A DNA stretch of 54,375 nucleotides from Planctomycetota bacterium (GTDB lineage: Bacteria; Planctomycetota; UBA8108; UBA1146): positions 9,101 to 63,475 of the forward strand of contig JAAZXB010000017.1 of assembly GCA_014240375.1 (NCBI GenBank). The letters run 5' to 3'. The notes beneath the pieces were generated by a model, which saw only the letters and a list, made by a program, of their open reading frames with translations, did no database searches and had not been told where the DNA came from. Shown one piece after another: positions 24,211 to 33,145 of this stretch. A program made the position numbers and the translations under genes. Numbering within the stretch: the first letter of the stretch is position 1; each line of letters begins with the position of its first letter.

Positions 24211-24898
24211 ATTGAAATCGAATCTCACCGATTCTTCCGGGTCAAAGAGAACAGTGCCGGTCCATGACATTCCGCTGTGGGCATTTCTCGTATCAATAGG
24301 ATTACTGATCGCATCGATTTATCTCGACAAGACCATTTCCACTCGAATGCCTCCGGAGGGCACTTCTTTTGGAGACTTCCATCATCTCCTTCGAAGTCTC
24401 GGCTATTTACCCACCTGGTTCATTGTTGGACTCTTGCTGGTTACATCCGCACCGCCGAAGTTAAAAAAGTCACGGTTATCGGCAGCACTCTTCATCCTGC
24501 TCACGGCAATGGTCACAGGAATCATCGCAGAACTGCTGAAGATCCTGGTTCGCCGCCCGGATCCCGTGATGGGGCTTGAAGGCTCATGGAAGCGGGTGCC
24601 GTGGGGTGAGGAGTGGTGGAATGGCAGCGATCTCTGTTTCCCCAGTGGACATGCTGCCGTCGCCTGGGGTGCAGCCATCGCAATCTCGAGGAGATGGCCC
24701 GGGACTTCTCCCTGGATGATGCTACTGGCCGCAGGATGTGCCAGTGGAAGAGTGCAAGCGAGGGGGCACCATCCCAGTGATGTGATCGCCAGTTTACTGC
24801 TGGCCCTTCTGGTCAGCTGGTGGATCGACAAATCGACTCCCGGTGTCCCTTTGATGCCAGAGAAGGCGCCCCCTGTAATTCAGCAGCCCACCCAATAG
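24200..24898 (+). CDS. PAP2-family membrane phosphatase
   Basis: The 232-residue protein has about five hydrophobic segments and the three PAP2 motifs: KILVRRPDP (KxxxxxxRP), CFPSGHAAVAWG (PSGH), and GRVQARGHHPSDV (SRxxxxxHxxxD, with Gly in place of the first Ser). These form the active site of lipid phosphate phosphatases that act on undecaprenyl pyrophosphate, phosphatidic acid or lipid A phosphate. The start ATG at 24200 overlaps the glycosyltransferase stop by 11 bases; an ATG at 24170 would lengthen the protein by 10 residues. Neither has a strong ribosome site. Pairing with a GT39-type enzyme points to polyprenyl-phosphate turnover. Confidence 0.88.
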   Translation: MSTKLKSNLTDSSGSKRTVPVHDIPLWAFLVSIGLLIASIYLDKTISTRMPPEGTSFGDFHHLLRSLGYLPTWFIVGLLLVTSAPPKLKKSRLSAALFILLTAMVTGIIAELLKILVRRPDPVMGLEGSWKRVPWGEEWWNGSDLCFPSGHAAVAWGAAIAISRRWPGTSPWMMLLAAGCASGRVQARGHHPSDVIASLLLALLVSWWIDKSTPGVPLMPEKAPPVIQQPTQ

Positions 24899-25016
24899 CC
24901 CTCACAGTAGCAATTCCTGTGCATTCTGACTCGAAGAATTGTCATCCACCTGACTCTAGTAACCTCACTCCAAGATCCAGGATTCGAGACTCTACAATTA
25001 TGGATATCATTACCGA

Positions 25017-25361
25017 ATGAACGAAGCACAGATCAAGTCACTACTGACTGTGGAGCAGTTGAAGATCGCCAGTGATTGCCTGAGAGCCCTCTCGCATCCT
25101 GTACGTCTCAGGATGGTCCAATTATTGATCAGAGAGCAGTACAGTGTCGGAGAACTCGCGCGTCATTGCTCGGTTCAAAATCACATGGCATCGGAACACC
25201 TGAGATTGATGCAGCGCTCCGGACTTCTCATCAGCCAGCGAGAAGGTCGGAAAATTTACTACTCCATTGCCATGCCCACATTGATCCAGTTGATGCAATG
25301 TATAGAAAAGTCGATGGATGAAAAAGAGAACCCCACCACTATCGACCAGGATAGGCGCTAG
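25017..25361 (+). CDS. ArsR-family transcriptional regulator
   Basis: The 114-residue protein is a winged-helix regulator: LRALSHPVRLRMVQLLI (alpha-1/2), YSVGELARHCSVQNHMASEHL (helix-turn-helix at about 43-63), then the wing REGRKIYYSI. Three cysteines (near 22, 50 and 94) are scattered; the ELCVC metal site of ArsR/SmtB is missing from the recognition region, so it may not sense arsenite. There is no ribosome site before the ATG, and a TACAAT box at 24993-24998 would start transcription only about 12 bases upstream, so the leader is very short. No obvious target gene is adjacent; the beta-barrel gene lies tail to tail 3 bases away. Confidence 0.85.
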   Translation: MNEAQIKSLLTVEQLKIASDCLRALSHPVRLRMVQLLIREQYSVGELARHCSVQNHMASEHLRLMQRSGLLISQREGRKIYYSIAMPTLIQLMQCIEKSMDEKENPTTIDQDRR

Positions 25362-25364
25362 AGT

Positions 25365-26732
25365 TCAGAACCGAAATCCGAGTTGAACGGCCAGTCCCAG
25401 TTCGTTCTGATTCCCCGCCACGCCAACATCCAGATGAATTCCAAAGGGTGACACTCCGATTCCTGCCGACGCGACATTACGGATGCTATCATCCAGGTTC
25501 AATCGATAACCACCACGCAGTTGCCCCCATCCTGCCAGATCCAACTCGACTCCAGTGGAGAGGTACTGCTCACCGGGTAGTTGCGGAAGGACTCCCTCCT
25601 GGGCGATCAGATCCAGATCGACCGCCACCGTCCACCACTCTTCCTGGCGTGCCATTCCGAGATGAACTGAGGGTGTCACATCGATAGAATTTCCGGTCGG
25701 GGACACGACTCCACTGACCGGGTCGCGACGATGCCCAGCGTATTCATGCGCGATGAGATTTCGTGCAGTCAGGCCCAGAGTCCAGCCGTTCTCCAGCTGT
25801 TGAGCGATGCCAAGATCCAGATTGAAATCCTCGTATTCGGTGGTGAAATCATCTTGATCGTAGCTGCTCTCACTGGCGGCTTCACTGGAGGCACTGTAAT
25901 CCAACAGTTCTATCCGTGTGAATTTGGGAGTCACTCCCACGGCATAACCCCCGATTCGCGTGGAGATCGCCACTCCAACTTCCTGCTTTCCCAGAGATCG
26001 AAAATCCAATGAAGATTGAGGCGTAGAAGGAGGCAATAGTTCGACGCCGGTCACTTCACCTGTGACCCCATCCACTGTGTAGGTGAGGTAATTGGCCAAT
26101 GCATCCAGTTGAGCTGGGGTGTTATTGGCAAGGTTGTCAAAATCAACCTGGTCCACAGCCGCCAGAAAGCCGGAGAAGAACTCCCCATCTTGATAGGAAA
26201 TCACCCCTCCCGAGCGACCTCCAGCGAGCATATAGGCTTGCCAGCGATACTGGGAAGTCGAATCCTGCCCGGAGTATCCAACACTGCCCGCTCCCAGCAA
26301 GTCCAGGACAATGGCATTACCGTCAATATCGGAGAGCGCAGAGTTCAGCGAGGAGAGATCGGAGATGACGGTACTACTGCTGGCCTCCGAAGGGCTGAGA
26401 TTAAATGTGTTAATACTGTTCTGTAAATTGCTAAAGAGATTTTGATCTTGATAGGCAGAGAGTTTGCCAAACAGATCATCAGGATCTGAATAGCGCGCGC
26501 CGATGATGGGATACTCCACTGAAAAACGTCTCTGCTCCTCTATCGAGAGCACTGCTGGATTGAAAAAAGCAGCCGTGGCGGGGTTGGCGACCGCGACTCC
26601 GGCGCCTCCCATCGCCATCGATCGGGGATCGAGTCCCGCCTGACCCGAGAGTTGCGGTGAGATCAGCAGCAACAAACAGCACCAACAGAGCACCCGGGAG
26701 GCACCGATTACACCTGGCAACGGTTGTGACAT
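25365..26732 (-). CDS. Outer-membrane beta-barrel protein, TraF_2-like
   Basis: The 455-residue protein has a signal peptide (LCWCCLLLLISPQLSGQAG) and then LDPRSMAMGGAGVAVANPATAAFFNPAVL, read in two blocks: the SMAMGGAGVA motif and the FFNPAVL motif shared by the TraF_2/PorV/OmpP1-like outer-membrane families. The rest alternates polar and aromatic residues, and the last residue is Phe in LAVQLGFRF, the outer-membrane assembly signal. GGAAG lies 7 to 8 bases before the ATG. Despite the family name there is no conjugation gene here. It is likely a porin or a surface-assembly protein; specific role unknown. It stands alone, divergent from the lipoprotein genes. Confidence 0.82.
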   Translation of the reverse strand: MSQPLPGVIGASRVLCWCCLLLLISPQLSGQAGLDPRSMAMGGAGVAVANPATAAFFNPAVLSIEEQRRFSVEYPIIGARYSDPDDLFGKLSAYQDQNLFSNLQNSINTFNLSPSEASSSTVISDLSSLNSALSDIDGNAIVLDLLGAGSVGYSGQDSTSQYRWQAYMLAGGRSGGVISYQDGEFFSGFLAAVDQVDFDNLANNTPAQLDALANYLTYTVDGVTGEVTGVELLPPSTPQSSLDFRSLGKQEVGVAISTRIGGYAVGVTPKFTRIELLDYSASSEAASESSYDQDDFTTEYEDFNLDLGIAQQLENGWTLGLTARNLIAHEYAGHRRDPVSGVVSPTGNSIDVTPSVHLGMARQEEWWTVAVDLDLIAQEGVLPQLPGEQYLSTGVELDLAGWGQLRGGYRLNLDDSIRNVASAGIGVSPFGIHLDVGVAGNQNELGLAVQLGFRF

Positions 26733-27080
26733 CTGTAGCTTCCTTATCCGTGTTGTGGTGGCGAGGCTGGAAATCGAACTCTACGGTCGAGCAGACTACC
26801 ATGCTGCCACGGCATCGAAAACGAGGCCAGGCTCCGTCCGATCTGGCTGGCCATGGGCTGCTGCCTCATCTGAGGTAACTCCAGCCCATCCGGGTTGAAC
26901 TCGACTCTCCTTGCATCCCGACAGCCGCAACATTATCTGGAAGATGGAGCCAAACTCTCTGCCTCGACTGCACTTGCGGGAATCGGGAAAATTATCTTCC
27001 GAGTACTCTGCTCTGGCCCCTACCTTGCTGCTGTACCAGCGAAACCCTGATAGCGGCCCGACTACAAGGAAGGAATTGCC
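26733..27080. other. 348-base divergent intergenic region
   Basis: It separates the beta-barrel gene (-) from the first repeat lipoprotein gene (+) and must hold their promoters. I see no convincing ORF, tRNA or strong hairpin. The heptamer ATTATCT occurs near both 26933 and 26991, which could be a coincidence. AAGGAAGG at 27069-27076 is the ribosome site of the lipoprotein gene. No clear -35/-10 pair stands out. Confidence 0.5.
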
Positions 27081-28451
27081 ATGAAATTGCTCTCCGCCTC
27101 ACTGACGGCACTGATGCTCGCTCTCCTGATGGGGTGCGTCACGGTGCTGCTCGATTCGGCCAGGAACAGCACCCCCCCGATCGCAGACTCCACCGATGGG
27201 ACCCCCGGCACGGATGCGACCACGGTAGAGCCCACCACAGTAGAGCCCACCACAGTAGAGCCCACCACAGTCGCCGTGGTGCGTATCGTTGCGCCCAAGG
27301 AGGCGTTAGCCCCCTTCATCGACGAGGCGCTCGACTGGCTGGCGAACGCCCAGCACGAAAGTGGTGGTTGGGGTGCTGGATCCCATTCATCCCAGCAGAT
27401 CCGGGATCCCCACAAGGTCCAGACCGATCCTGCAACGACAGCCTTCACCGCGATGGCGCTGCTTCGAGTCGGTGGCAATCCCACCTCGGGGAAGTACAAG
27501 GATCACCTGAGAAGGGCCAGCGAACATCTGGTACGAGTCGTCAACGAATCCGATGCCGACGGGCCCACCATCACGACACTTCAGGGTACCCAGCCTCAAT
27601 CGAAGCTGGGTCAGTTCATCGACACATCGATGACGCTGCAATTCCTGTCGCGCATCCTCCCCAAGCTCCCGGACTCTGATCCCCTGCATCCACAGGTCGA
27701 TGCGGCACTCGACAAATGCCTCGTCAAGTTGCAGAACTCCCAGAAAGAGGACGGCAGCTGGGGAGGAGGTTCCTGGGCAGGAGTACTGCAATCATCGGTG
27801 GGCTGTTCCGCACTCGAATGGGCCGTTGCCGCAGGAAAAACGGTCGATATGGATGCACTCGACCGCGCCAGGGGACATCAGAAGGACAACTTCAATACAG
27901 AGACCGGCAGAGCCTCGGCAGCGGATTCGGCAGGGATCGAGTTGTACGCCTTCGCCGGATCCCAACGCGCTGCTGCCAGCGAAGCAGGAGCGGCTCGTCA
28001 GATCATCGAGAATGCGAAGAAAGAGGGGTTACTGGAAGCCGATGCCGAGTGCACCGCAGAAAACCTGAGATTAGTCGGAATCGATGCACCGAAGGCCACC
28101 ACCCTTGCCAGTTCCTTCGCCCAGAACAAAGCTCAACTGGTGTTGCTCGACGATGAAAAGTTGTTGAGTGGCTTTGGTAACAACGGCGGTGAGGAGTTCC
28201 TCAGTTACATGCTCACCAGCGAGTCCCTGGTGCTGCAGGGGGGCGACGCGTGGCCAAAGTGGAAGCAGAAGATGCACACACGGATGGCCAAGATCCAGAT
28301 CAAGGACGGCAGTTGGACCGGACACCACTGCATCACCAGCCCGGTCTTCTGCACCGCGGCGGTCGTACAGTGCCTGACCGCCGACCGCGACGAGGAGTTG
28401 CTGCGCATCCTCAATAGTCGCGATGCTCAAAACCCGCCTGAAAAACTGTAA
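27081..28451 (+). CDS. Lipoprotein with prenyltransferase/squalene-cyclase-like repeats
   Basis: The 456-residue protein has a lipoprotein signal, LMALLLMGC-like (ALLMGC, Cys at about residue 19), a Thr/Pro/Glu linker with three TVEPT units, then an alpha/alpha-toroid with PT-type repeats: LDWLANAQHESGGWGAG, LVKLQNSQKEDGSWGGGSW and MAKIQIKDGSWTGHHC. These QW-like repeats occur in squalene-hopene cyclases and prenyltransferases, but the DxDD cyclase motif is not evident, so a binding role is more likely than cyclisation. AAGGAAGG precedes ATG. A second protein of the same type follows after 3 bases, so they form one transcription unit. Confidence 0.82.
   Translation: MKLLSASLTALMLALLMGCVTVLLDSARNSTPPIADSTDGTPGTDATTVEPTTVEPTTVEPTTVAVVRIVAPKEALAPFIDEALDWLANAQHESGGWGAGSHSSQQIRDPHKVQTDPATTAFTAMALLRVGGNPTSGKYKDHLRRASEHLVRVVNESDADGPTITTLQGTQPQSKLGQFIDTSMTLQFLSRILPKLPDSDPLHPQVDAALDKCLVKLQNSQKEDGSWGGGSWAGVLQSSVGCSALEWAVAAGKTVDMDALDRARGHQKDNFNTETGRASAADSAGIELYAFAGSQRAAASEAGAARQIIENAKKEGLLEADAECTAENLRLVGIDAPKATTLASSFAQNKAQLVLLDDEKLLSGFGNNGGEEFLSYMLTSESLVLQGGDAWPKWKQKMHTRMAKIQIKDGSWTGHHCITSPVFCTAAVVQCLTADRDEELLRILNSRDAQNPPEKL
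27225..27269 (+). repeat. 15-bp in-frame tandem repeat (TVEPT linker)
   Basis: Three exact copies of GTAGAGCCCACCACA lie at 27225-27239, 27240-27254 and 27255-27269 inside the lipoprotein gene. They encode Val-Glu-Pro-Thr-Thr, a flexible linker between the lipid anchor and the toroid domain. Exact copies point to recent expansion, and length may vary between strains. Confidence 0.9.
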
Positions 28452-28454
28452 CCG

Positions 28455-29582
28455 ATGGGTTGGAGCGTCTTCAGCAAGGTCCTGAGTCTCATCCTGGTGA
28501 TGACACTGGGGGGATGTTCAACTTCGAGTCCCACACCCGTAGTTGGATCCCCCCAGCAACTACTCGAACGTGCGTGCAACTACCTCTGGACGCAGCAAGC
28601 AGACGATGGTGGCTGGCATTCCGAGACCCATGGCCTGCTCCGTTCCGGTCAAGCATTGACGCCCTTTGTGCTCTTCACTCTGCTCGAGATGGCTCCCGAC
28701 GTTGCCCAGCAACATCCAGGCGAAGTGGCACGCGCCATCGCATTCATCCGGAACAGCGTCGATGACGAGGGGATCGTCGGACTGAACGATCCAGATGTGG
28801 CTGAATATCCCAACTATTCCAGTGCCTTCGCCTTGCGTTGCCTGGTCGCGGCAGGCGAACCGGGAGACGGTCCGCTGATCGACCGGATTTGTCGATACCT
28901 GCAGTCTCAACAGTTTTCACAGGCACGTGGATTTGGTCGTGAGCATCCGGTTCACGGAGCCTGGGGCTTCGGCGGCTCACTTCCACTGGGTGGATCGCCT
29001 GGCCATGTCGACATTTCCTATACTCGCCATGTTCTGGAAGCTCTTCGGGATGCGGACGCCATCAGTTCTGGAATCGCATCCCGGGCTCAGTTGTTCCTCC
29101 AGAGGATGCAACGAGACGGTGGCTTCTATTTCTCTTCCGTGGTGGAAGCCGCAAACAAGGGAAAGAGCATCCCTGCGCCCGATGGCGAGGGGACCATCTA
29201 TTTGCCCTATGCCACCGCCACCAGCGAAGGGCTACTGGCGCTGCTGGCGGCGGGAGTGAAGCCGGATGACCCCAGGGTGCTCAATGCGATCGACTGGCTC
29301 AATTCTCACCCCGACCTGGATCACCCCGGCGGCATCCCACGAGACCATCCTGAACGGTGGGGACAGGTGCTCTTCTTCTATCACCTCTCCATCCGTGGAG
29401 AGGTCGCGATCGCTTCCGGAGATGGAACTCGATTGCTGCAGCCGCTGACGGAATTGCTGGCAGATCGACAAGGAGTGGATGGAAGTTTCGTCAATCCTCA
29501 TGGCACCCTGATGAAAGAGGACGATCCGATCCTTGCCACAGCACTTGCGGTGACTGCACTGGGAGCTGCGCTCACTCCTTGA
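28455..29582 (+). CDS. Second lipoprotein with prenyltransferase/squalene-cyclase-like repeats
   Basis: The 375-residue protein has a lipoprotein signal (LILVMTLGGC, Cys near residue 21), then toroid-type repeats: YLWTQQADDGGWHSETHG at the start, ICRYLQSQQFSQARGFG, LQRMQRDGGFYFS and TELLADRQGVDGSFVNP. It begins 3 bases after the stop of the first repeat lipoprotein, and the two share the fold but differ widely in sequence, suggesting an old duplication and a two-part complex. It lacks a clear cyclase DxDD motif. It probably sits on the inner face of the outer membrane or on the outer leaflet of the inner membrane. Ends 46 bases from the convergent permease gene. Confidence 0.82.
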   Translation: MGWSVFSKVLSLILVMTLGGCSTSSPTPVVGSPQQLLERACNYLWTQQADDGGWHSETHGLLRSGQALTPFVLFTLLEMAPDVAQQHPGEVARAIAFIRNSVDDEGIVGLNDPDVAEYPNYSSAFALRCLVAAGEPGDGPLIDRICRYLQSQQFSQARGFGREHPVHGAWGFGGSLPLGGSPGHVDISYTRHVLEALRDADAISSGIASRAQLFLQRMQRDGGFYFSSVVEAANKGKSIPAPDGEGTIYLPYATATSEGLLALLAAGVKPDDPRVLNAIDWLNSHPDLDHPGGIPRDHPERWGQVLFFYHLSIRGEVAIASGDGTRLLQPLTELLADRQGVDGSFVNPHGTLMKEDDPILATALAVTALGAALTP

Positions 29583-29628
29583 ATCGGTCCCCTGGACTCA
29601 TCTCCGGCACTCGATCCTCAACGGTGCG

Positions 29629-30906
29629 TCACTCGTGGCGCAACGCCGAGATGGGATCAAGACCCGCAGCACGTCTGGCCGGATAGATCCCCGAGATGAT
29701 GCCCACTGCCATCGAGATGGAGAGGGAAAGGGCCACGCTGGAGAGGGTGATGGCAGCACTCCAGCCGGTGAAAAAGGTCAGCACCTGTACCAGCCCGATC
29801 CCCACAAGAACTCCAACGCCACCACCTATCGTCGATATCGTGGTCGTCTCGGTGAGGAACTGTGCGATGATGTGGTGCCTTCGCGCACCCAGTGCGCGGC
29901 GAACACCGATTTCCTTGGTCCTCTCGGTGACCGTGGCCAGCATGATGTTGGCGATACCGATTCCGCCGACCAGCAGTGATATCGAGGCGATCGCCACAAG
30001 AGCCATATTGAAGACCTGCTGCGTCTTCTGGCGCTGTGATAGTACCTCCAGCGGAACCACCAGTTCGTAGTCCTTCTCGGGGTGGTTGCGTTCGAGCAGG
30101 CTCCCGAGCATTCTTGCCGTCACCAGAACCTGGTCGAGATCTGTCACGGAGATGACCACCTGGTTCAATTCAACGTCCGTCGCCTCGGAGGAGCCGCTAC
30201 GGCGAGTGATCGACCGTGTTCCGTGTCGTCTCAGTGCACTGCTGTATGGGACATAGATCTCGGAACTCTTGGCATCGACCGACAGAGCCTTTCTGGCATA
30301 TCCGAGAAACGAGTCATCCTTGAGCACTCCCACGATGTAGAAGGTCTCCTTATCGATATTGAGCCCAAAGCCGATCGGATCCTGGTAGATCCCCAGTTCC
30401 TTGAGCATCCCGGACCGAACCACACAAACTCGTGACAACTTCTCATCATCGAGATGGGTCAGATTCCTTCCGACCGATGTATTGAGTTGAAACATATCCA
30501 GATGCTCAGGGGTGACCGCGTAGAGTGTCCCCTCCACCCGCTTGCTACCCTGCCAGACCGTTTTCTTGCTGACGTGAACCGGCAATGCTTTTTCGATGCC
30601 TGGAATCGTGTCGACGATCTGGCGGTGGTCCTTGAAGGTAATCCCGTAACTGCTGATCCAGTTGCTTCGCTGGTTAGAAGTGTCCGGTACTTCCGGCTTG
30701 ATCGAGTTGATGATGATGTTCTGAATTCCGAGTCGGCCGATCTCCTTGAGCAGTTCTCGTTCGGCTCCAGCACCCAGTGCCAGCATCGCGATCACCGACC
30801 CCACTCCGAAGACAACTCCGAGCATCGTCAACACCGTGCGCATCGGATAGCCGACCAGACTACGCAACCCCATGCGGACCAGTTCCAGATGTTTCTGCGG
30901 AATCAT
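29629..30906 (-). CDS. MacB/FtsX-type ABC transporter permease
   Basis: The 425-residue protein has one N-terminal helix after MRTVLTMLGVVFGVGSVIAML, a long periplasmic MacB core domain (about 45-280) and three C-terminal helices beginning at LVGGIGIANIMLATVTERTKEIGVRRALGA, the FtsX signature. It ends with the usual YPARRAAGLDPISALRHE. The ATPase is a separate polypeptide, so the arrangement is like YknYZ or LolCD rather than the fused MacB. Its start overlaps the ATPase stop by 4 bases. It should power export of a peptide, lipid or small molecule from the periplasm through the adaptor and TolC-like channel. Confidence 0.94.
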   Translation of the reverse strand: MIPQKHLELVRMGLRSLVGYPMRTVLTMLGVVFGVGSVIAMLALGAGAERELLKEIGRLGIQNIIINSIKPEVPDTSNQRSNWISSYGITFKDHRQIVDTIPGIEKALPVHVSKKTVWQGSKRVEGTLYAVTPEHLDMFQLNTSVGRNLTHLDDEKLSRVCVVRSGMLKELGIYQDPIGFGLNIDKETFYIVGVLKDDSFLGYARKALSVDAKSSEIYVPYSSALRRHGTRSITRRSGSSEATDVELNQVVISVTDLDQVLVTARMLGSLLERNHPEKDYELVVPLEVLSQRQKTQQVFNMALVAIASISLLVGGIGIANIMLATVTERTKEIGVRRALGARRHHIIAQFLTETTTISTIGGGVGVLVGIGLVQVLTFFTGWSAAITLSSVALSLSISMAVGIISGIYPARRAAGLDPISALRHE

Positions 30907-31589
30907 GCGGCTCCCGCCTCGACGATGATTCCGTCTCGCAAATCGACCCTGCGCTGCGATCGATTGGCGACTTCTGGATCATGCGTGATCATCACCACCG
31001 ATCGTCCCTGGTGATGCAGATCATCGATCAGCGCCAGAACTTCTTCACCGGTGTTTGAATCGAGGTTTCCTGTCGGTTCATCGGCAAGCAAAAGCACCGG
31101 ATCATTGATGAGAGCGCGTGCGATGGCAACTCGCTGACATTCTCCACCCGACAGTTGCGTGGGTCGATGTTCGCTGCGGTCACTCAGGCCCACGGATTCA
31201 ATCATCTCGTGACATAGATCGGTTGTGGAGGAAATCGAGCGAGCTCCATAGAGCAGGGGTACCTGCACATTCTCGAAAACCGTCAACTGTGGAATCAGAT
31301 TGAAACTCTGAAATATGAAACCGATGTCTTCGTTTCGGATTTTTGATAACTCGTCATCGGAGAATGAAGACACATCTCTTCCATTGAGCAGATATGCACC
31401 ATTGCTGGTGTTATCGAGGCACCCGAGCAAATTGAGCAGGGTAGACTTTCCCGATCCGGAGGTACCCGTGATCGAAACATACTCCCCCTCTGCGACATCC
31501 AGATCGATACCCTTGAGCACGTGGAGTCTCGGTTCGCATTCCCCGTAGTACTTGTGAACTCCCTGCAAGGAGATGATGGGAGCTTTCAC
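30903..31589 (-). CDS. ABC transporter ATPase, MacB/LolD type
   Basis: The 228-residue cytosolic subunit has Walker A GTSGSGKST (residues 39-47), signature LSGGECQRVAIARAL, Walker B LLLADEPTGNLDSNTGE and the switch His in MITHDPEVA. These place it in the LolD/MacB family that drives mechanotransmission by FtsX-type permeases. ATG overlaps the adaptor stop by 4 bases. It has no regulatory extension. Confidence 0.96.
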   Translation of the reverse strand: MKAPIISLQGVHKYYGECEPRLHVLKGIDLDVAEGEYVSITGTSGSGKSTLLNLLGCLDNTSNGAYLLNGRDVSSFSDDELSKIRNEDIGFIFQSFNLIPQLTVFENVQVPLLYGARSISSTTDLCHEMIESVGLSDRSEHRPTQLSGGECQRVAIARALINDPVLLLADEPTGNLDSNTGEEVLALIDDLHHQGRSVVMITHDPEVANRSQRRVDLRDGIIVEAGAA

Positions 31590-33145
31590 GGAGAGGTTGC
31601 CCCGCGTCCTCGCGAACCTCGGTTACCGTTGCCCGATCCACCCCTCGACCTGGAACCCCGCTCGACAGAACTCTTGGGCGAGGGACTCTCTTCAACAACG
31701 GGGACTGTTACTGAATCTGGCTTGTAGAGCAAGACATGCTGACCTTCTTCGAGTCCATCGATGATCTCCAGAAAGCTGTCGTTGGATCTACCCACGGTCA
31801 GTTCGGCCATCGCTTTACTGCTGGCACCATCGAGGAAGCAGAAGTATTTCCCCGCCGCTGCATGGACTGCTTGAAGGGGTACGTACAGGACGTCTTCCAG
31901 ATCTGCAGTATGAATCTCTACTTCGGCCGAGGTACCTGGCTTCAACTCAAGATCGTTGCCCTGCAAACTGACCTCGACCTTGAAGCGACGAATCTGATCT
32001 CCCCAGCGCCGATTTCCTGCATTGGCAACGGAATCGATCTTGATGACCTCACCATGAAAAATACGATCTTTCTGCACATCCGAGCGAGTCACGGCGCTCA
32101 TCCCCTCGGCAATCTTGTCGATATCGGCCTCGTGAATGTTGATCGACACGGCCATTTCCGCAGGGTCGGGTAAGGTCAAGATGACTCGGTTGAAATAGAC
32201 ATTCTCTCCCACCCTGATGTCTTCTGCTTCCCAGGAGCGATCGGGATTGCCGTAGAAGACGACGCCTCCACTGGGAGCAACGATGGTCATACGCTCGATA
32301 TCGTACAGTTCACGCTCCAGTTCTTCCTGGCTCTCCTGTAAGCGACGCTCATCCTGGCTGACTTTTACCAGTAGGCTTCCCATCTTCGTTTCTGCCTGCT
32401 TGGCGACTCGCTCTACACCCCTTTGAGCCTCAGTCACTGCAGCATGTTTCTGTTTCAAGCTGAGTGGTTTCTCGAACACCTTGTACAGTTCCCGTTCTTG
32501 CTTGGCGGTTACCAGGCCTTCGCGCTTCTCTTTCAGATTGATGCGTTCCTGTTCATACTCGTCCTGGGTGACAAACCCCTTCTCCAGCATCTGGGGCATG
32601 TCTTCCCACAGCCCCTCCGCACGACTGAGTTCCGACTCGGCCTTCTCTATCGATAGATCCAGGCGTCGTTCCTCTTTCGGGATGTCCCCGGCCATCAACT
32701 TCTCACGTTCGACCTGGGCCACCTCCAGTGCCAGCTGTGCTTTTTCCGAGTCCGTCTTGTTCTGCTCGGTCTGAATCGCAACTTCTGTACGAGACGAGTT
32801 CAACTCGATCTCGAGTCCGATCAGGTTGTCCTCAAGATCATCGATCCGGCGCTGCGTCTCCTCTTTCTCGAGTTCGACAACAACGTCCCCTTTCTCGACC
32901 TTTGTCCCCTCTTCGATCAGCCACTCGATCGCCGTACGACCCTTGACCGCGGAGCGAATATGGACTGCATTTCGTGTCTTGAGGGTGCCACGCTCGGTCA
33001 GGGTGACCTTGAGAGTGCCACGTCGAACCGGGGTGCTTCCGCCACTGGGAGTATCGGTTCCATCGCCACCACCGAATGCCCAGATCAGGATCACCAGCAG
33101 CAGCAACGCTCCGCCCCCGAATGCCATCTTGGTCCGGTTCGTCAT
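31586..33145 (-). CDS. HlyD/MacA-family periplasmic adaptor
   Basis: The 519-residue adaptor has an N-terminal membrane anchor (FGGGALLLLVILIWAFGG at about residues 9-26), a barrel-sandwich half (TERGTLKTRNAVHIRS, WLIEEGTKVEKGDVVVE), a long coiled coil of roughly residues 95-260, the second half (MTIVAPSGGVVFYG) and a beta-barrel with VEIHTADLEDVLYVP. The C-terminal 45 residues are Ser/Arg/Gly-rich and end in RGRGATSP; this low-complexity tail is unusual for the family. It links the FtsX permease to the TolC-like channel. Its ATG overlaps the stop of the channel gene. Confidence 0.93.
   Translation of the reverse strand: MTNRTKMAFGGGALLLLVILIWAFGGGDGTDTPSGGSTPVRRGTLKVTLTERGTLKTRNAVHIRSAVKGRTAIEWLIEEGTKVEKGDVVVELEKEETQRRIDDLEDNLIGLEIELNSSRTEVAIQTEQNKTDSEKAQLALEVAQVEREKLMAGDIPKEERRLDLSIEKAESELSRAEGLWEDMPQMLEKGFVTQDEYEQERINLKEKREGLVTAKQERELYKVFEKPLSLKQKHAAVTEAQRGVERVAKQAETKMGSLLVKVSQDERRLQESQEELERELYDIERMTIVAPSGGVVFYGNPDRSWEAEDIRVGENVYFNRVILTLPDPAEMAVSINIHEADIDKIAEGMSAVTRSDVQKDRIFHGEVIKIDSVANAGNRRWGDQIRRFKVEVSLQGNDLELKPGTSAEVEIHTADLEDVLYVPLQAVHAAAGKYFCFLDGASSKAMAELTVGRSNDSFLEIIDGLEEGQHVLLYKPDSVTVPVVEESPSPKSSVERGSRSRGGSGNGNRGSRGRGATSP

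Noticed and set aside
25365..26732. Conjugation gene, because of TraF_2 similarity
   Set aside because: No other transfer or mobilisation gene is present; the family name covers general outer-membrane barrels.
26750..26815. Possible tRNA on the minus strand ending in GCCACCA with a GTTCGA-like segment
   Set aside because: The supposed T arm does not pair, the acceptor stem has no matching 5' half and the length is near 56 bases. Chance similarity.
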